A stretch of 10,000 nucleotides of DNA, taken from NCBI RefSeq assembly GCF_042767895.1, contig NC_091574.1, positions 32,024,693-32,034,692 of the forward strand. The letters run 5' to 3'. The position numbers and the translations under genes were made by a program. Shown piece by piece: positions 1 through 6,895 of the stretch. How positions within the stretch are numbered: position 1 is the stretch's first letter; every line of letters starts with the position of its first letter. Source of the DNA: Penaeus vannamei. Its lineage: Eukaryota; Arthropoda; Malacostraca; Decapoda; Penaeidae. A model generated the notes under the pieces. It was not told the origin of the DNA, did no database searches, and was given only the letters and a program-made list of their open reading frames with translations.

Positions 1-206
1 TGGCGGATGCGCGTTGTCCGAGGAGGAAAGAATAGTAACGGCGGTGGCTATATATATTTTTTTCTTTTGGTGCTTCTGGTGATTGTTTTACGTGGCCTGT
101 CCATTCGTTCGTAGGTATTACGTGTTAAAAGGGTAATAAAGGTAGTCGTTAAGGATTGTCGACCTTCTCGCGTATGTAAATTAATGGTTTACTTTCTCCA
201 TTCCAG
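1..206. other. Unique AT-rich flank, no gene seen
   Basis: This is non-repetitive sequence with a short TA/T run near 50-65. No open frame here has recognisable content. It ends in a pyrimidine-biased stretch followed by TTCCAG (201-206), which resembles a splice acceptor and is treated with the next entry. Confidence 0.5.
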
Positions 207-423
207 GTACAGGGACACTTTCTAAGTGGTACCGCCGAGGGGACTGAGGTGTGCGATCGGACAGGTACAGTGTCAGTCCGTGATGGGAGATGCGGTGAAC
301 AGCTGTGTTTGAATGCACTCTCCTTTTTCCGCATTTCTAGTGTGTTTCTCTTGCTGGAATGTAGATTTTTTTCATTTTTTAGAAAAGGGACGAATGGGAA
401 GGGATGTCTTCGTAATGGAGGAG
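207..423 (+). other. Weak candidate internal exon
   Basis: Seen: a pyrimidine-rich stretch ending in CCAG at 203-206 fits a 3' splice site, and GAG|GTATGT at 421-429 fits a 5' splice site. Between them only one forward frame is open, beginning VQGHFLSGTAEGTEVCDRT, with later cysteines (CDRT, DGRCGEQLC). A second donor-like CAG|GTACAG at 262-270 would give a 58-nt exon. The later half is rich in Phe codons coming from T-runs, which argues against real coding. The 9-bp word CAGGTACAG occurs twice, at 204-212 and 262-270. No protein family is recognised. The opposite strand also carries a 100-codon open frame (149-451) without recognisable content. Confidence 0.15.
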
Positions 424-518
424 GTATGTGATTGGCTGGTTTCGAGTACATCTAATTCCTCATCCTCATTCATACCTTTTCTGCATTTGTCAACATGAAT
501 TACGTTTTTTTTTCTCCA

Positions 519-582
519 TCTTGTTTGTGTGTGTTTGTTTCTGTTGATTGGTTGTGCGTTTGTTTTGTTTGTTTTGCTTGCG
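519..582. repeat. TG/TTTG-rich low-complexity tract
   Basis: Irregular T and G runs (TTTGT, TGTGTG, GTTTTGTTTG) form a cryptic simple repeat with no fixed period. There is no coding content. Confidence 0.6.
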
Positions 583-624
583 GTGATGGGATGATCCTGT
601 GATGGCAGCGATGATGTGAATGGC

Positions 625-648
625 GGGACGGGGGTGGGGGGTGGGGGG
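625..648 (+). other. G-quadruplex-forming motif
   Basis: There are four G runs separated by one or two bases: 625-627, 630-634, 636-641 and 643-648. Loops this short are known to favour stable parallel G-quadruplexes. It faces a C-rich block of the same design at 759-790. Confidence 0.7.
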
Positions 649-758
649 TGAATTTGTCACGCTCGCACGCACGCCTGTTATCAGTTGACCTTTTGACCCT
701 ATTAACACCACTGCGGCAGAATCTTCTTCATTGTTTTATCATCACATAATCCAACTCT

Positions 759-790
759 CCCCCCCACCCCACCCCCCACCCACCCCCACC
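759..790 (-). other. C-rich block, minus-strand G-quadruplex motif
   Basis: C runs at 759-765, 767-770, 772-777 and 783-787 are separated mostly by single A bases. The minus strand therefore meets the G-quadruplex pattern and the plus strand could form an i-motif. The block is close to a reverse complement of 625-648, so the two could also pair as a stem with a loop of about 110 bases. Confidence 0.65.
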
Positions 791-886
791 TGTCACGGCA
801 CCCCACCTGAAATAGAATTGAAATGATTTTGAAGACCAGTTGTGCGTTCGAATCCTGGGAACTTTCCTGTGGCTTCTTGGGGTCGG

Positions 887-1055
887 GGAAGGAGGGGGAG
901 GGGAGGGGGAAGAGGGAGGTAAGAAGGTAGGAAGGAGGGGGAGGGGGAGGGAGGAGGGGGAGGGGCGGGGAAGAGGGAGGTAAGAAGGTAGGAAGGAGGG
1001 GAGGGGGAGGGGAGGGGAAGAGGGAGGTAAGAAGGTAGGAAGGAGGCGGTGGAGG
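887..1055. repeat. Purine minisatellite with 30-bp core
   Basis: A 30-bp core (GAAGAGGGAGGTAAGAAGG, then TAGGAAGGAGG) occurs three times, at 909-938, 970-999 and 1017-1046, separated by variable GGGGA spacers, so the copies start 61 and 47 bases apart. The minus strand reads as repeated Ser-Tyr-Leu-Leu-Thr-Ser-Leu-Phe-Pro, but this follows from the repeat and is not evidence of a protein. The identical cores with variable spacers suggest expansion by replication slippage or unequal exchange. Confidence 0.8.
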
Positions 1056-1077
1056 AGGAGGAGGGCGAGGAGGAAGA

Positions 1078-1200
1078 ATTTGCATACGCGAGTATTTCAC
1101 ACACATCCGGGAACTCGTAGAAGCGGTGTCACGTATTTAAGCGTCGGATTCCCACGCCCTTTCGCGAGGTCCCAGGCGCCCCTCTCCGTGGTCTGGTTTA
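1078..1200 (+). promoter_or_regulatory. Weak promoter-like stretch
   Basis: A perfect POU octamer word ATTTGCAT (1078-1085) lies about 50 bases upstream of a TATA-like TATTTAAG (1133-1140), and the following stretch is relatively CpG-rich. No convincing arthropod initiator sits 25-30 bases after the TATA-like word. Each motif is short enough to occur by chance. No open frame with recognisable product follows. Confidence 0.12.
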
Positions 1201-1599
1201 CACAAACGCACACAAACACACACTCGGGCCATGGGCGGGGCGCGGGTGTGGTGTGTCGTGTTGTGCTGTGTATGTGCCCGGTGTTCTCGAGCTGGTTGGG
1301 GCAAGATGGGCGAAGATTTGAAGGGCGTTTCGACTTTTTTTTTAGAACCTTATTATCATATTTTTTTACATTTTATAGAGGTAGGGTTTTGTGATGTAGA
1401 TTGTGGGCGGATATTTAGGTTTTATTTTTGCGTTTCATTTTTTTTTTTTTTTTCGTACGGAAGGGGTTTCTAAGTATGTTTGAGAAAGGTAGAAGGGGAT
1501 TTTTCTGGATTAAACTGAAGGAGTGTTGGCTTCCCGTGACTATCTTTGGCTGTGTTGGATGTCCAGATTTTTCTTTGGTGCGGCACGACCCAGCAGCCA

Positions 1600-1600
<1 letters not shown>
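1201..1600. other. Mostly unique non-coding stretch
   Basis: Contains a short CA-rich patch (1201-1222), a TG-rich patch (about 1240-1275) and T runs, the longest being T16 at 1438-1453. No gene, RNA gene or mobile element is recognised. Confidence 0.5.

Positions 1601-1667
<67 letters not shown>
1601..1667. repeat. (TA)33 microsatellite
   Basis: An uninterrupted TA dinucleotide array with abrupt borders: CAGCCAG on the left and TGCGATAACTG on the right. It is perfectly self-complementary, so it can extrude as a cruciform. The absence of interruptions suggests a young, length-unstable locus. The Tyr-Ile polypeptide frames through it are artefacts. Confidence 0.98.
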
Positions 1668-1669
<2 letters not shown>

Positions 1670-2208
1670 CGATAACTGTGTCGTGCGAGGCCGCTCGACG
1701 TCCGTTTCGTTTTCTGTTTCCCTCTTTCGTCGACTTTCACTCTTTCTCTGTTTCCGGTGGAGTTCAGACGGCGCCGGCACTCCCTCCCTCATTGGCCGCT
1801 GTGCCGTTTCCCTCGCTATTACTATTTATGTCTTTTTTCACTTTTTTTTTCTCCTTCTCTCTCTCTCGCTCGTGTGTTGATTATAGTTCGATGGTGAGAA
1901 CTTTCTTCCCGTTTTCTATGTCGGTGCCTGGTACGTCTTCGAGGCGCGAGGATGTCAGCTGGTGGTGAAGGGGGGAGGGGGAGGGGGGGTGATCCGCCGT
2001 CGTTGCAGATAATCAGTATTTGGATTTTTTTTTCTCTTTTATTGCATATTCTTTTGTTATAGAATGATCGATTGTGAGAGACGCGAGGGTCGGTTTAGAT
2101 AATTTGGTGTGAGGTTTTGGCTTCTAAGTGTGTGCCTCTCCTAACTTCGCATCCTTTTCCTGGTCAATTTCCAGTGCCTTAGTTCCTCAGACCCTGGTAT
2201 TCTCCATC
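1668..2208. other. Unique non-coding stretch with a G-rich block
   Basis: No gene is recognised. It contains pyrimidine-rich patches (about 1838-1868) and a G-rich block at 1970-1989 (runs 1970-1975, 1977-1981 and 1983-1989) that could form a plus-strand G-quadruplex. Confidence 0.5.
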
Positions 2209-2700
2209 ACCGGTGCCTCCTCCCTCCGACGATACGCCTCTCCCTCGTCAATACCTTATCTCCCCTAATAATTCTATTCCTCCCTCCACCAGTGCCTCCC
2301 CTCCCTCACCAATGCCATCTCTCCCTCCACCTGTGCCTCTCCTCCCTCCACCAGTGCCTCTCCTCCCTCCACCAGTGCCATCTCTCCCTCCACCAGTGCC
2401 TCTCCTCCATCCACCAGTGCCATCTCTCCCTCCACCAGTGCCTTTCCTCCCTCACCAATGCCACCTCTCCCTCCACCAGTGCCTCTCCTCCCTCCACCAG
2501 TGCCTCTCCTCATTCACCAATGCCATTTCTCCCTCACCAATGCCATATCTCCCCTTCACCAATGCTATCTCTCCCTCCAACAATGCTTCTCCCTCACCAG
2601 TGCATCTCCTCATTCCACCAATGCCTCTCCTCATTCCACCAATGCCTCTCCTCCCTCCACCAATATCATTTCTCCCTCCGCCAATGCCTCCGATTTCGAC
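2209..2700 (+). repeat. 21-bp Pro/Leu minisatellite
   Basis: The unit is about 21 bp, of the form TGCCTCTCCTCCCTCCACCAG, alternating with TGCCATCTCTCCCTCCACCAG and, toward the right, variants with CTCACCAATGCC or CATTCCACCAATG. Because 21 is divisible by three and the unit lacks stop codons, several frames on both strands stay open. One plus frame, from an ATG at 2312 to a TGA at 2723-2725 (137 codons), reads as a heptad repeat of the form VPLLPPP. An extension of this frame upstream needs a GTG start, which is not normal in eukaryotes. Similar Pro-rich repeats occur in real structural proteins, so transcription cannot be excluded, but there is no signal peptide, splice context or flanking domain to support a gene. 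Confidence 0.9.
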
Positions 2701-2867
2701 ATTCCTAATAGATGATAAGCAGTGACAATGAGTTGTTTTGGGTTGATGCAATTGTGTTATTTTCTCATAATTTTTTTCTTCTCGCTTCCTCTTCCTCTAT
2801 TCATTTGTTTAGTTATTTTGGGACGCGACTTGCGCTTCAAATACGACGACAGGCCTGTTTTTTTTTT

Positions 2868-2921
2868 CTTCTTCTTCTTCTTCTTCTTCTTCTTCTTCTT
2901 CTTCTTCTTCTTCTTCTTCTT
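2868..2921. repeat. (CTT)18 trinucleotide array
   Basis: A pure CTT array preceded by a T run (2858-2867) and followed by TTTTAG (2920-2925). It belongs to the GAA/TTC class, known from the human frataxin locus to form triplexes and to impede transcription when long. Together the array and TTTTAG look like a very long pyrimidine tract with an acceptor. Confidence 0.97.
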
Positions 2922-2925
2922 TTAG

Positions 2926-3135
2926 GCTTGGATTTAAAATTCCCAATTTGGGCATACAGGCTGAAAATCACCGCTATGTTTGCGCAGATATATCGCAAGT
3001 CTATTTCCTGTCCCCATTCTTCTCTGTCGGTATTTTAGTCTATTTTTGCTCCTCCTTAGAACCGAAGAATATCCCGTCAAGAACAGTGGGTCATGACATA
3101 CGGGAAATGAGTGACGGTTCCGGAAGGCAATGTAG
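2926..3135 (+). other. Unique segment with open frame after acceptor-like TTTTAG
   Basis: Starting after the AG at 2924-2925, one frame is open and reads LGFKIPNLGIQAENHRYVC, then continues to about 3145 with rising hydrophobicity. No good donor follows in the first 100 bases; GTATTT near 3031 is weak. The composition is ordinary, unlike the surrounding repeats. No family is recognised, and chance is the simpler explanation. Confidence 0.12.
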
Positions 3136-3138
3136 CGG

Positions 3139-3146
3139 TATATAAG
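3139..3146 (+). promoter_or_regulatory. TATA-box-like motif
   Basis: TATATAAG matches the eukaryotic TATA consensus. Transcription would start near 3168-3172, inside the following GA-rich tract. No initiator is visible there. Upstream at about 3088-3100 is GGGTCATGACAT, an imperfect inverted nuclear-receptor half-site pair. No recognisable product lies directly downstream. Confidence 0.2.
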
Positions 3147-3157
3147 GACCTGGTTGG

Positions 3158-3605
3158 AAGAAGAGGAGGGGGAGGGGGCGGGAGGGAAGGAGGGGGAGAG
3201 GGAGGGAGGAGGGGGTAGGGAGGAGGAGGAGGAGGGACAGGTAATAATGGTGACGGAGAGGGAGAGGTGGAGAGAGGGTGGAATCAGGGTGGGAGTGTGG
3301 GAGGTAAGGAGGTTGGGAGTGAAGAATGGGAAGCAAGGAGGAGGTGGAGGGAGAAGGGAAGGAGGGTAGGCTGGGAGGAAGGGATGGGGGAAGTTAAGAA
3401 GGCGGGGGTGGATGGAAGCGAGGAGGTGGAAGGGGTATTAAAGGGGAGGCAAGGGGTGGAGGGGCGTGAAAAGCGGGAAGCTAAAAGGCGAGGAGGCGGG
3501 GGAAAGGAAGAGTCTAAGAGGCGCGGAGAAGGGGAAAGGGGGAGGCAAAGAGGTGGAGGGGCGTGGAAAGGGGGGAAGCTAAGAGACGGAGGGACGTGAA
3601 AGGGG
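3158..3605. repeat. Long polypurine tract
   Basis: About 450 bases are almost entirely A and G, built from GGAGGG, GGAAGG and GAGGAGG words with rare pyrimidine breaks. Part is locally periodic: GGGGCGTGAAAAG / GGCGTGGAAAGG-type words followed by GCTAA recur near 3461, 3560 and 3593. Such mirror-rich purine tracts can form intramolecular triplexes and G-quadruplexes. Arg/Gly/Glu open frames here are artefacts of composition. Confidence 0.85.
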
Positions 3606-3773
3606 GGTGGGGCGGCCGGGGATCGGTGCGACACTACAGAGAGACGACCTCGTCCTTCGCGGGTCGTGACTCCCTTCTCACGGGCCGATCAGAGCGGGGC
3701 CGCGAGGTGAGCCGCTCCGCCATGCACGGCGCGCGTCTGCCGCTGCTGCCGTTGCGCGCCTGGCTGCTGTGCG
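3606..3773 (+). other. CpG-rich island, candidate first exon
   Basis: A GC-rich, CpG-dense, non-repetitive island lies between a polypurine tract and a GT-rich repeat. An ATG at 3722 has G at -3 (GCCATGC) and opens MHGARLPLLPLRAWLLC, a 17-residue stretch with a basic start and hydrophobic core resembling a secretory signal peptide, although an internal Arg interrupts the core. Donor-like sites are GCG|GTGTGG after 3773 (weak, phase 1) and GGG|GTGAGT after 3875 (stronger, also phase 1). A competing donor, GAG|GTGAGC after 3706, would put the ATG inside an intron. No family is recognised. It could be a real 5' exon, a CpG-rich promoter remnant or chance. Confidence 0.25.
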
Positions 3774-3984
3774 GTGTGGGCGTGGGTGTGGGAGTGCGTG
3801 TGGGTGTGGGTGTGGGTGTGGGTGTGGGTGGGTGGGTGGGTGGGTGGGTGTTGGGTGGGGGTTGGGTGGGTGTGGGTGAGTGTGAGTGTGAGTGTAGTGT
3901 GAGTGTGAGTGTGAGTGTGAGTGTGAGTGTGGTGGTGAGTGAGTGAGAGTGAGAGTGAGAGTGAGTGAGTGAGAGTGAGTGAGT
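3774..3984. repeat. Graded GT-rich repeat: GGGTGT, GGGT, GAGTGT, GAGT
   Basis: The motif changes stepwise left to right: GGGTGT hexamers, GGGT tetramers (about 3825-3850), GAGTGT hexamers (about 3876-3930), GAGT tetramers (3935-3975), then pure GA. Each step differs from its neighbour by a simple substitution or a two-base change, which looks like a record of successive repeat conversions. The GAGTGT part is equally a tandem array of GTGAGT, the intronic half of a strong 5' splice site. Confidence 0.9.
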
Positions 3985-3986
3985 GA

Positions 3987-4045
<59 letters not shown>
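3985..4045. repeat. (GA)n array, first block
   Basis: A pure GA dinucleotide run following the GAGT repeat. It ends at the first unique island, starting ATCGCCGAG at 4046. Confidence 0.95.
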
Positions 4046-4048
<3 letters not shown>

Positions 4049-4058
4049 GCCGAGCTGA

Positions 4059-4061
<3 letters not shown>
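4046..4061 (+). repeat. Island 1: shortened copy of ATCGCCGAGG word
   Basis: The 16 bases ATCGCCGAGCTGAGCA lie between GA runs. The first nine match the other islands and the end (GCA, then GAGAG) matches too, so it looks like a copy with an internal deletion and rearrangement. Confidence 0.75.

Positions 4062-4138
<77 letters not shown>
4062..4138. repeat. (GA)n array, second block
   Basis: A pure AG/GA run between islands 1 and 2. Confidence 0.95.
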
Positions 4139-4141
<3 letters not shown>

Positions 4142-4157
4142 CCGAGGCACAGGCCGC

Positions 4158-4160
<3 letters not shown>
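4139..4160 (+). repeat. Island 2: copy of the 23-bp word lacking its first A
   Basis: Begins TCGCCGAGGCACAGG and ends GCCGCGCA before GA repeats resume. It matches island 4 except for the missing initial A. Read in one frame it gives Ala-Glu-Ala-Gln-Ala-Ala. Confidence 0.85.

Positions 4161-4215
<55 letters not shown>
4161..4215. repeat. (GA)n array, third block
   Basis: A GA run between islands 2 and 3, ending GAGTG. Confidence 0.95.
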
Positions 4216-4216
<1 letters not shown>

Positions 4217-4235
4217 TCGCCGAGGCACAGGCCAC

Positions 4236-4238
<3 letters not shown>
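4216..4238 (+). repeat. Island 3: full copy of the 23-bp word, one substitution
   Basis: Starts ATCGCCGAGGCACAGG and ends GCCACGCA. It differs from island 4 by a single G-to-A change, in a CpG, the usual site of methylation-linked mutation. Confidence 0.85.
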
Positions 4239-4537
<299 letters not shown>

Positions 4538-4619
4538 GTAAGGGTTGCCTGTGGGTCGTAATTCCCGGTGGTTAAGTGAACCAGGAACGAAAAGGGAAAC
4601 GGGTTCAAGGGCTCCGAGT

Positions 4620-4631
4620 GCTTTCAGGGCT
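4620..4631 (+). repeat. Left arm of 12-bp inverted repeat
   Basis: GCTTTCAGGGCT is the exact reverse complement of AGCCCTGAAAGC at 4877-4888. The arms flank a pyrimidine tract of about 245 bases. The left arm also contains an acceptor-like TTTCAG. Confidence 0.8.
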
Positions 4632-4876
4632 CCTCCCCCCCGCCTTCCCCTTCCTCTTCCCCTTTCCCTTCCCCCTCCTCCTCCCCTCCCTTCCTCTTCC
4701 CCTTTCCCTTCCCCCTCCTCCTCCCCTCCCCCTTCCTCTTCCCCCCATTCCCCTCTCTATTCCCCTTCCCCTTCTCCTTCCCTTCCCCCTTTCCCTCCCC
4801 CTTCCTCTTGCCTCTCCCCCTTCCCCCCCTTCGCTTTCCCCTCCCTCTTCCCCTTCCCCTCCCCCTCCCCCTCTGC
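4632..4876. repeat. CCTT/CCCCT polypyrimidine tract
   Basis: Almost pure C and T in CTTCCCC and CCTCCCCCTCC words, including two near-identical copies of CTTCCTCTTCCCCTTTCCC (about 4648 and 4690). It ends in CTCTGCAG. It would serve as an unusually long polypyrimidine tract for an acceptor at 4877-4878. Ser-Pro and Leu-Pro frames are artefacts. Confidence 0.9.
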
Positions 4877-4888
4877 AGCCCTGAAAGC
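4877..4888 (+). repeat. Right arm of 12-bp inverted repeat
   Basis: AGCCCTGAAAGC pairs exactly with 4620-4631. Its first two bases are the AG of the acceptor-like CTGCAG. Confidence 0.8.
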
Positions 4889-4990
4889 CACGGGGGACGT
4901 AGCCTCGTGTTATAGCCTCATCAGCCGGGGACTGAGTTACACTTGGGGGGGAGGGGATGGGGCTTTATCACTCTGCATTTTTCCTTTTCC
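4879..4990 (+). other. Candidate exon after CTGCAG acceptor
   Basis: A long pyrimidine tract and CTGCAG (4873-4878) make this the best 3' splice site in the window. If entered in phase 1 from the donor at 4538, the frame reads ALKATGDVASCYSLISRG and stays open into G- and T-rich repeat, ending at a stop at 5139-5141. Phase 0 and phase 2 both meet early stops. No convincing donor is seen. No family is recognised. Confidence 0.18.
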
Positions 4991-5084
4991 TTTTCCGGGC
5001 TCAGGGGGGGGGGGCTGTTTTGGCGTTTGTCTTGTTTTGGGTGTTTGTTTTTGTCGTTTCTTGTTTTTTTTTTTTTTTTTTTTG
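4991..5084. repeat. G run, GTTTT tract and T20
   Basis: A G-rich patch (about 5003-5013) is followed by TTTTGTCTTG-type sequence and a 20-base T run at 5064-5083. Nothing is recognised as coding. The T run could be the tail of a minus-strand retroposed copy, but no body of a known element is visible. Confidence 0.6.
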
Positions 5085-5276
5085 TATTTCCTCTCCTCTC
5101 GTCTCTGGTTTCCTCTCCCTTGTCGCGTCTCTTCTTTCTAATCTTCTCTATCTTCTCTTCTCTTCTCTTCGTCTCTCACTTCTTCTCTTCTCTTCGTCTC
5201 TCACGTCTTCTCTTCTCTTCTCTTCTCACTTCTTCTCATCTCTCCCCACTACTTCCTTCCCTCTCCCTCTCCCTCT

Positions 5277-5311
<35 letters not shown>

Positions 5312-5346
5312 TCTCTCTCACTCTCATTCTCTCTCTCTCTCTCTCC

Positions 5347-5349
<3 letters not shown>
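5085..5349. repeat. TCTTC/CTCACT pyrimidine repeats
   Basis: Irregular TCTTC repeats contain two copies of TTCGTCTCTCAC 25 bases apart (Gs at 5171 and 5196), then CTCACT hexamers (about 5276-5330) and CT dinucleotides. It is the pyrimidine counterpart of the GAGTGT/GA sequence at 3876-4045. Confidence 0.85.
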
Positions 5350-5391
<42 letters not shown>

Positions 5392-5418
5392 TGTGTGCGT
5401 GTGTGTGTGTGTGTGTGT
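5350..5418. repeat. (TG)n microsatellite
   Basis: A TG array with minor breaks near 5390-5400 (TCTGTGTGCGTG). Alternating purine-pyrimidine TG tracts can adopt left-handed Z-DNA. It joins the CT repeat directly, making a compound CT-TG locus. Confidence 0.95.
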
Positions 5419-5537
5419 CCCTCCCTCCCTTTCTCTCCTCCCCTCTCTTTATTTCTCCCTTTCCCCTTCTCGTTTTTATTCGCTTTCTCGTGCTCTTTTT
5501 TAGCAGTAGTTATGTGGTCGCTGAGGTTACAGAGATT
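5419..5537. other. Pyrimidine-rich then unique stretch
   Basis: CCCTCCCT/TTTCTCCC sequence gives way to about 50 bases of unique sequence (near 5500-5537) just before an A-rich tract. No gene is recognised. Confidence 0.5.
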
Positions 5538-5577
5538 AAAAAAAAACAAAAAAAAAAAAACAAAACAAAAAAAAAAA
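5538..5577 (+). repeat. A-rich (A)nC tract
   Basis: A runs are broken by single C bases. It could be the decayed poly(A) end of a short retroposon whose 3' body would be the GCTGAGGTTACAGAGATT-type sequence just before it. No target-site duplication could be identified, so this stays a possibility. Confidence 0.7.
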
Positions 5578-5626
5578 CATCAAGCCGGCTCCAGGGATGC
5601 TGTGTGCGGGACCATTGTGTTCTTGT

Positions 5627-5652
5627 CCCGCCCCCCCTCCCCCCTCCCCCCC
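5627..5652 (-). other. C-rich block, minus-strand G-quadruplex motif
   Basis: C runs at 5627-5629, 5631-5637, 5639-5644 and 5646-5652 are separated by single bases, giving a strong minus-strand G-quadruplex pattern with one-base loops. Confidence 0.75.
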
Positions 5653-5744
5653 TCCTTCACGTCCCTCTCCTTTTTCTATCTACGTATGCCCCTATTCCTT
5701 CTTTTACTCGTGTTGTTTATTTGCCTTTCTCTGATTGTGTGTGT

Positions 5745-6013
5745 TGGAGTAGGGGAGGGGGAGATGGAAAGGAGAGGGAGAAAGGGAGAGGGAGAGGGAG
5801 AAAGGGAGGGGGAGAGGGAAAGGGAAAGTAGAGGAAGAAAGGGAGAGGGAAAAGAGAGAGGAGAAAGGGAGGGGTAAAGGGAGAGGGGGGAGGAAAAGGA
5901 GAGAAAGAGGAGGGGACGGGGTTAGTGATTCAAGGGGAGAGAAGGAAGAAGGGAGAGGGAGAGGGAGAAGGATAGGAGGGGACGGGAAGGGACAAAAGGG
6001 CGGGGGGGGGGGG
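5745..6013. repeat. Polypurine tract ending in G12
   Basis: GGGAGA, GGGAAA and AGAGGG words with few pyrimidines end in a 12-base G run at 6002-6013. No gene. The minus-strand Ser/Pro/Phe/Leu frames are compositional. Confidence 0.85.
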
Positions 6014-6102
6014 TCCTCACAGTCTATCAGCCGACAGATTGGTTCGTTAATGGATGGTGATCGTGTTGTGATAGCTTTTAGTTTATTTTCTGGAGGGTCT
6101 GG
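6014..6102. other. Short unique segment
   Basis: About 90 bases of ordinary composition. No gene or motif is recognised. Confidence 0.5.
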
Positions 6103-6380
6103 ATTTTTCTTTTTTTGCTTGCTTGATTGCTTGCTTGATTTTTTTCTTTTGTTTTTATTTTTTGCTTTCTTGCTTGCTTGATTTTTTTGCTTTCTTGCTT
6201 GCTTTGGTTTCTTTTTTTGCTTTCTTGCTTGATTTTTTCTTTCTTTTTTGCTTGCTTGTTTGATTTTTCTCTTTTCCTTATTTTGCTTGTTTGATTTTTT
6301 TCTTTTTTGCTTGCTTGCTTGATTTTTATTTGTCTTTTTTGCTTGCTTGATTTTCTCCCTTTTTTGTTTGCTTGCTTGGC
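6103..6380. repeat. T-rich minisatellite with GCTTGCTTGATT core
   Basis: About ten diverged copies of a TTTTTTGCTTGCTTGATTTT-like unit are spaced roughly 20-40 bases apart, with GCTTTCTTGCTTG variants. The minus strand has no stop for much of the length and reads as Lys/Gln/Ala/Ser-rich repeats (KQASKK), which follows from AAGCAAGCAA. The high degree of divergence suggests an older array than the pure dinucleotides nearby. Confidence 0.85.
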
Positions 6381-6556
6381 CCCATTTTGCGAGTATCGTT
6401 GTGTCGTTATCAGAGCGTTTGTGGTGGGAGCTTGTTTTTTTTCGTTTGTAGGATTTTGTATAATCAGTTCCATATTGTTTTGGATGTATAGATGTATATT
6501 TGTATATTAATACATGTATAAGTAAGACAAATTCATTCACATTCATTCACACTCAC
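6381..6556. other. AT-rich unique spacer with short hairpin and ATTCAC repeats
   Basis: Contains a small perfect hairpin, TGTAT-ATTA-ATACA at 6501-6514, and two to three ATTCATTCAC copies at about 6530-6552 that grade into the following CA array. No gene is recognised. Confidence 0.55.
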
Positions 6557-6752
<196 letters not shown>

Positions 6753-6800
6753 CTCTGCGAATGCTTATGAATAATCATGATATTCACCCAGTCATAAATC

Positions 6801-6895
6801 CACCCCTTCCCCCTCCCCCCTCCCCCCCATCAGAGTACACCCCATTTGCTGACCAGTTGGGGGGGCCCCCCACCCCCACCCCCGGTGACCAGTAA
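6801..6895. other. C-rich/G-rich palindromic block
   Basis: CCCCTTCCCCCTCCC sequence is followed by a GGGGGGG/CCCCCC palindrome (about 6859-6871) and CACCCCCACCCCC. The 8-bp word TGACCAGT lies on both sides of the palindrome, at 6850-6857 and 6886-6893. Confidence 0.55.

Noticed and set aside
149..451. 100-codon minus-strand frame in unique sequence
   Set aside because: No domain, signal peptide or splice support, and a frame this long is expected by chance in such a window.
2213..2311. Extension of the Pro-rich frame to a GTG at 2213
   Set aside because: GTG is not a normal eukaryotic start. The first ATG in this frame is at 2312.
3774..3875. GGGTGT repeat as telomeric DNA
   Set aside because: Arthropod telomeres are typically TTAGG. 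The repeat is irregular and grades into GAGT and GA microsatellite.
5704..6546. 280-codon minus-strand frame, Lys/Gln/Ser-rich
   Set aside because: It joins a purine tract, a T-rich minisatellite and AT-rich spacer. The KQASKK repeats come from the GCTTGCTT unit, not from a conserved protein.
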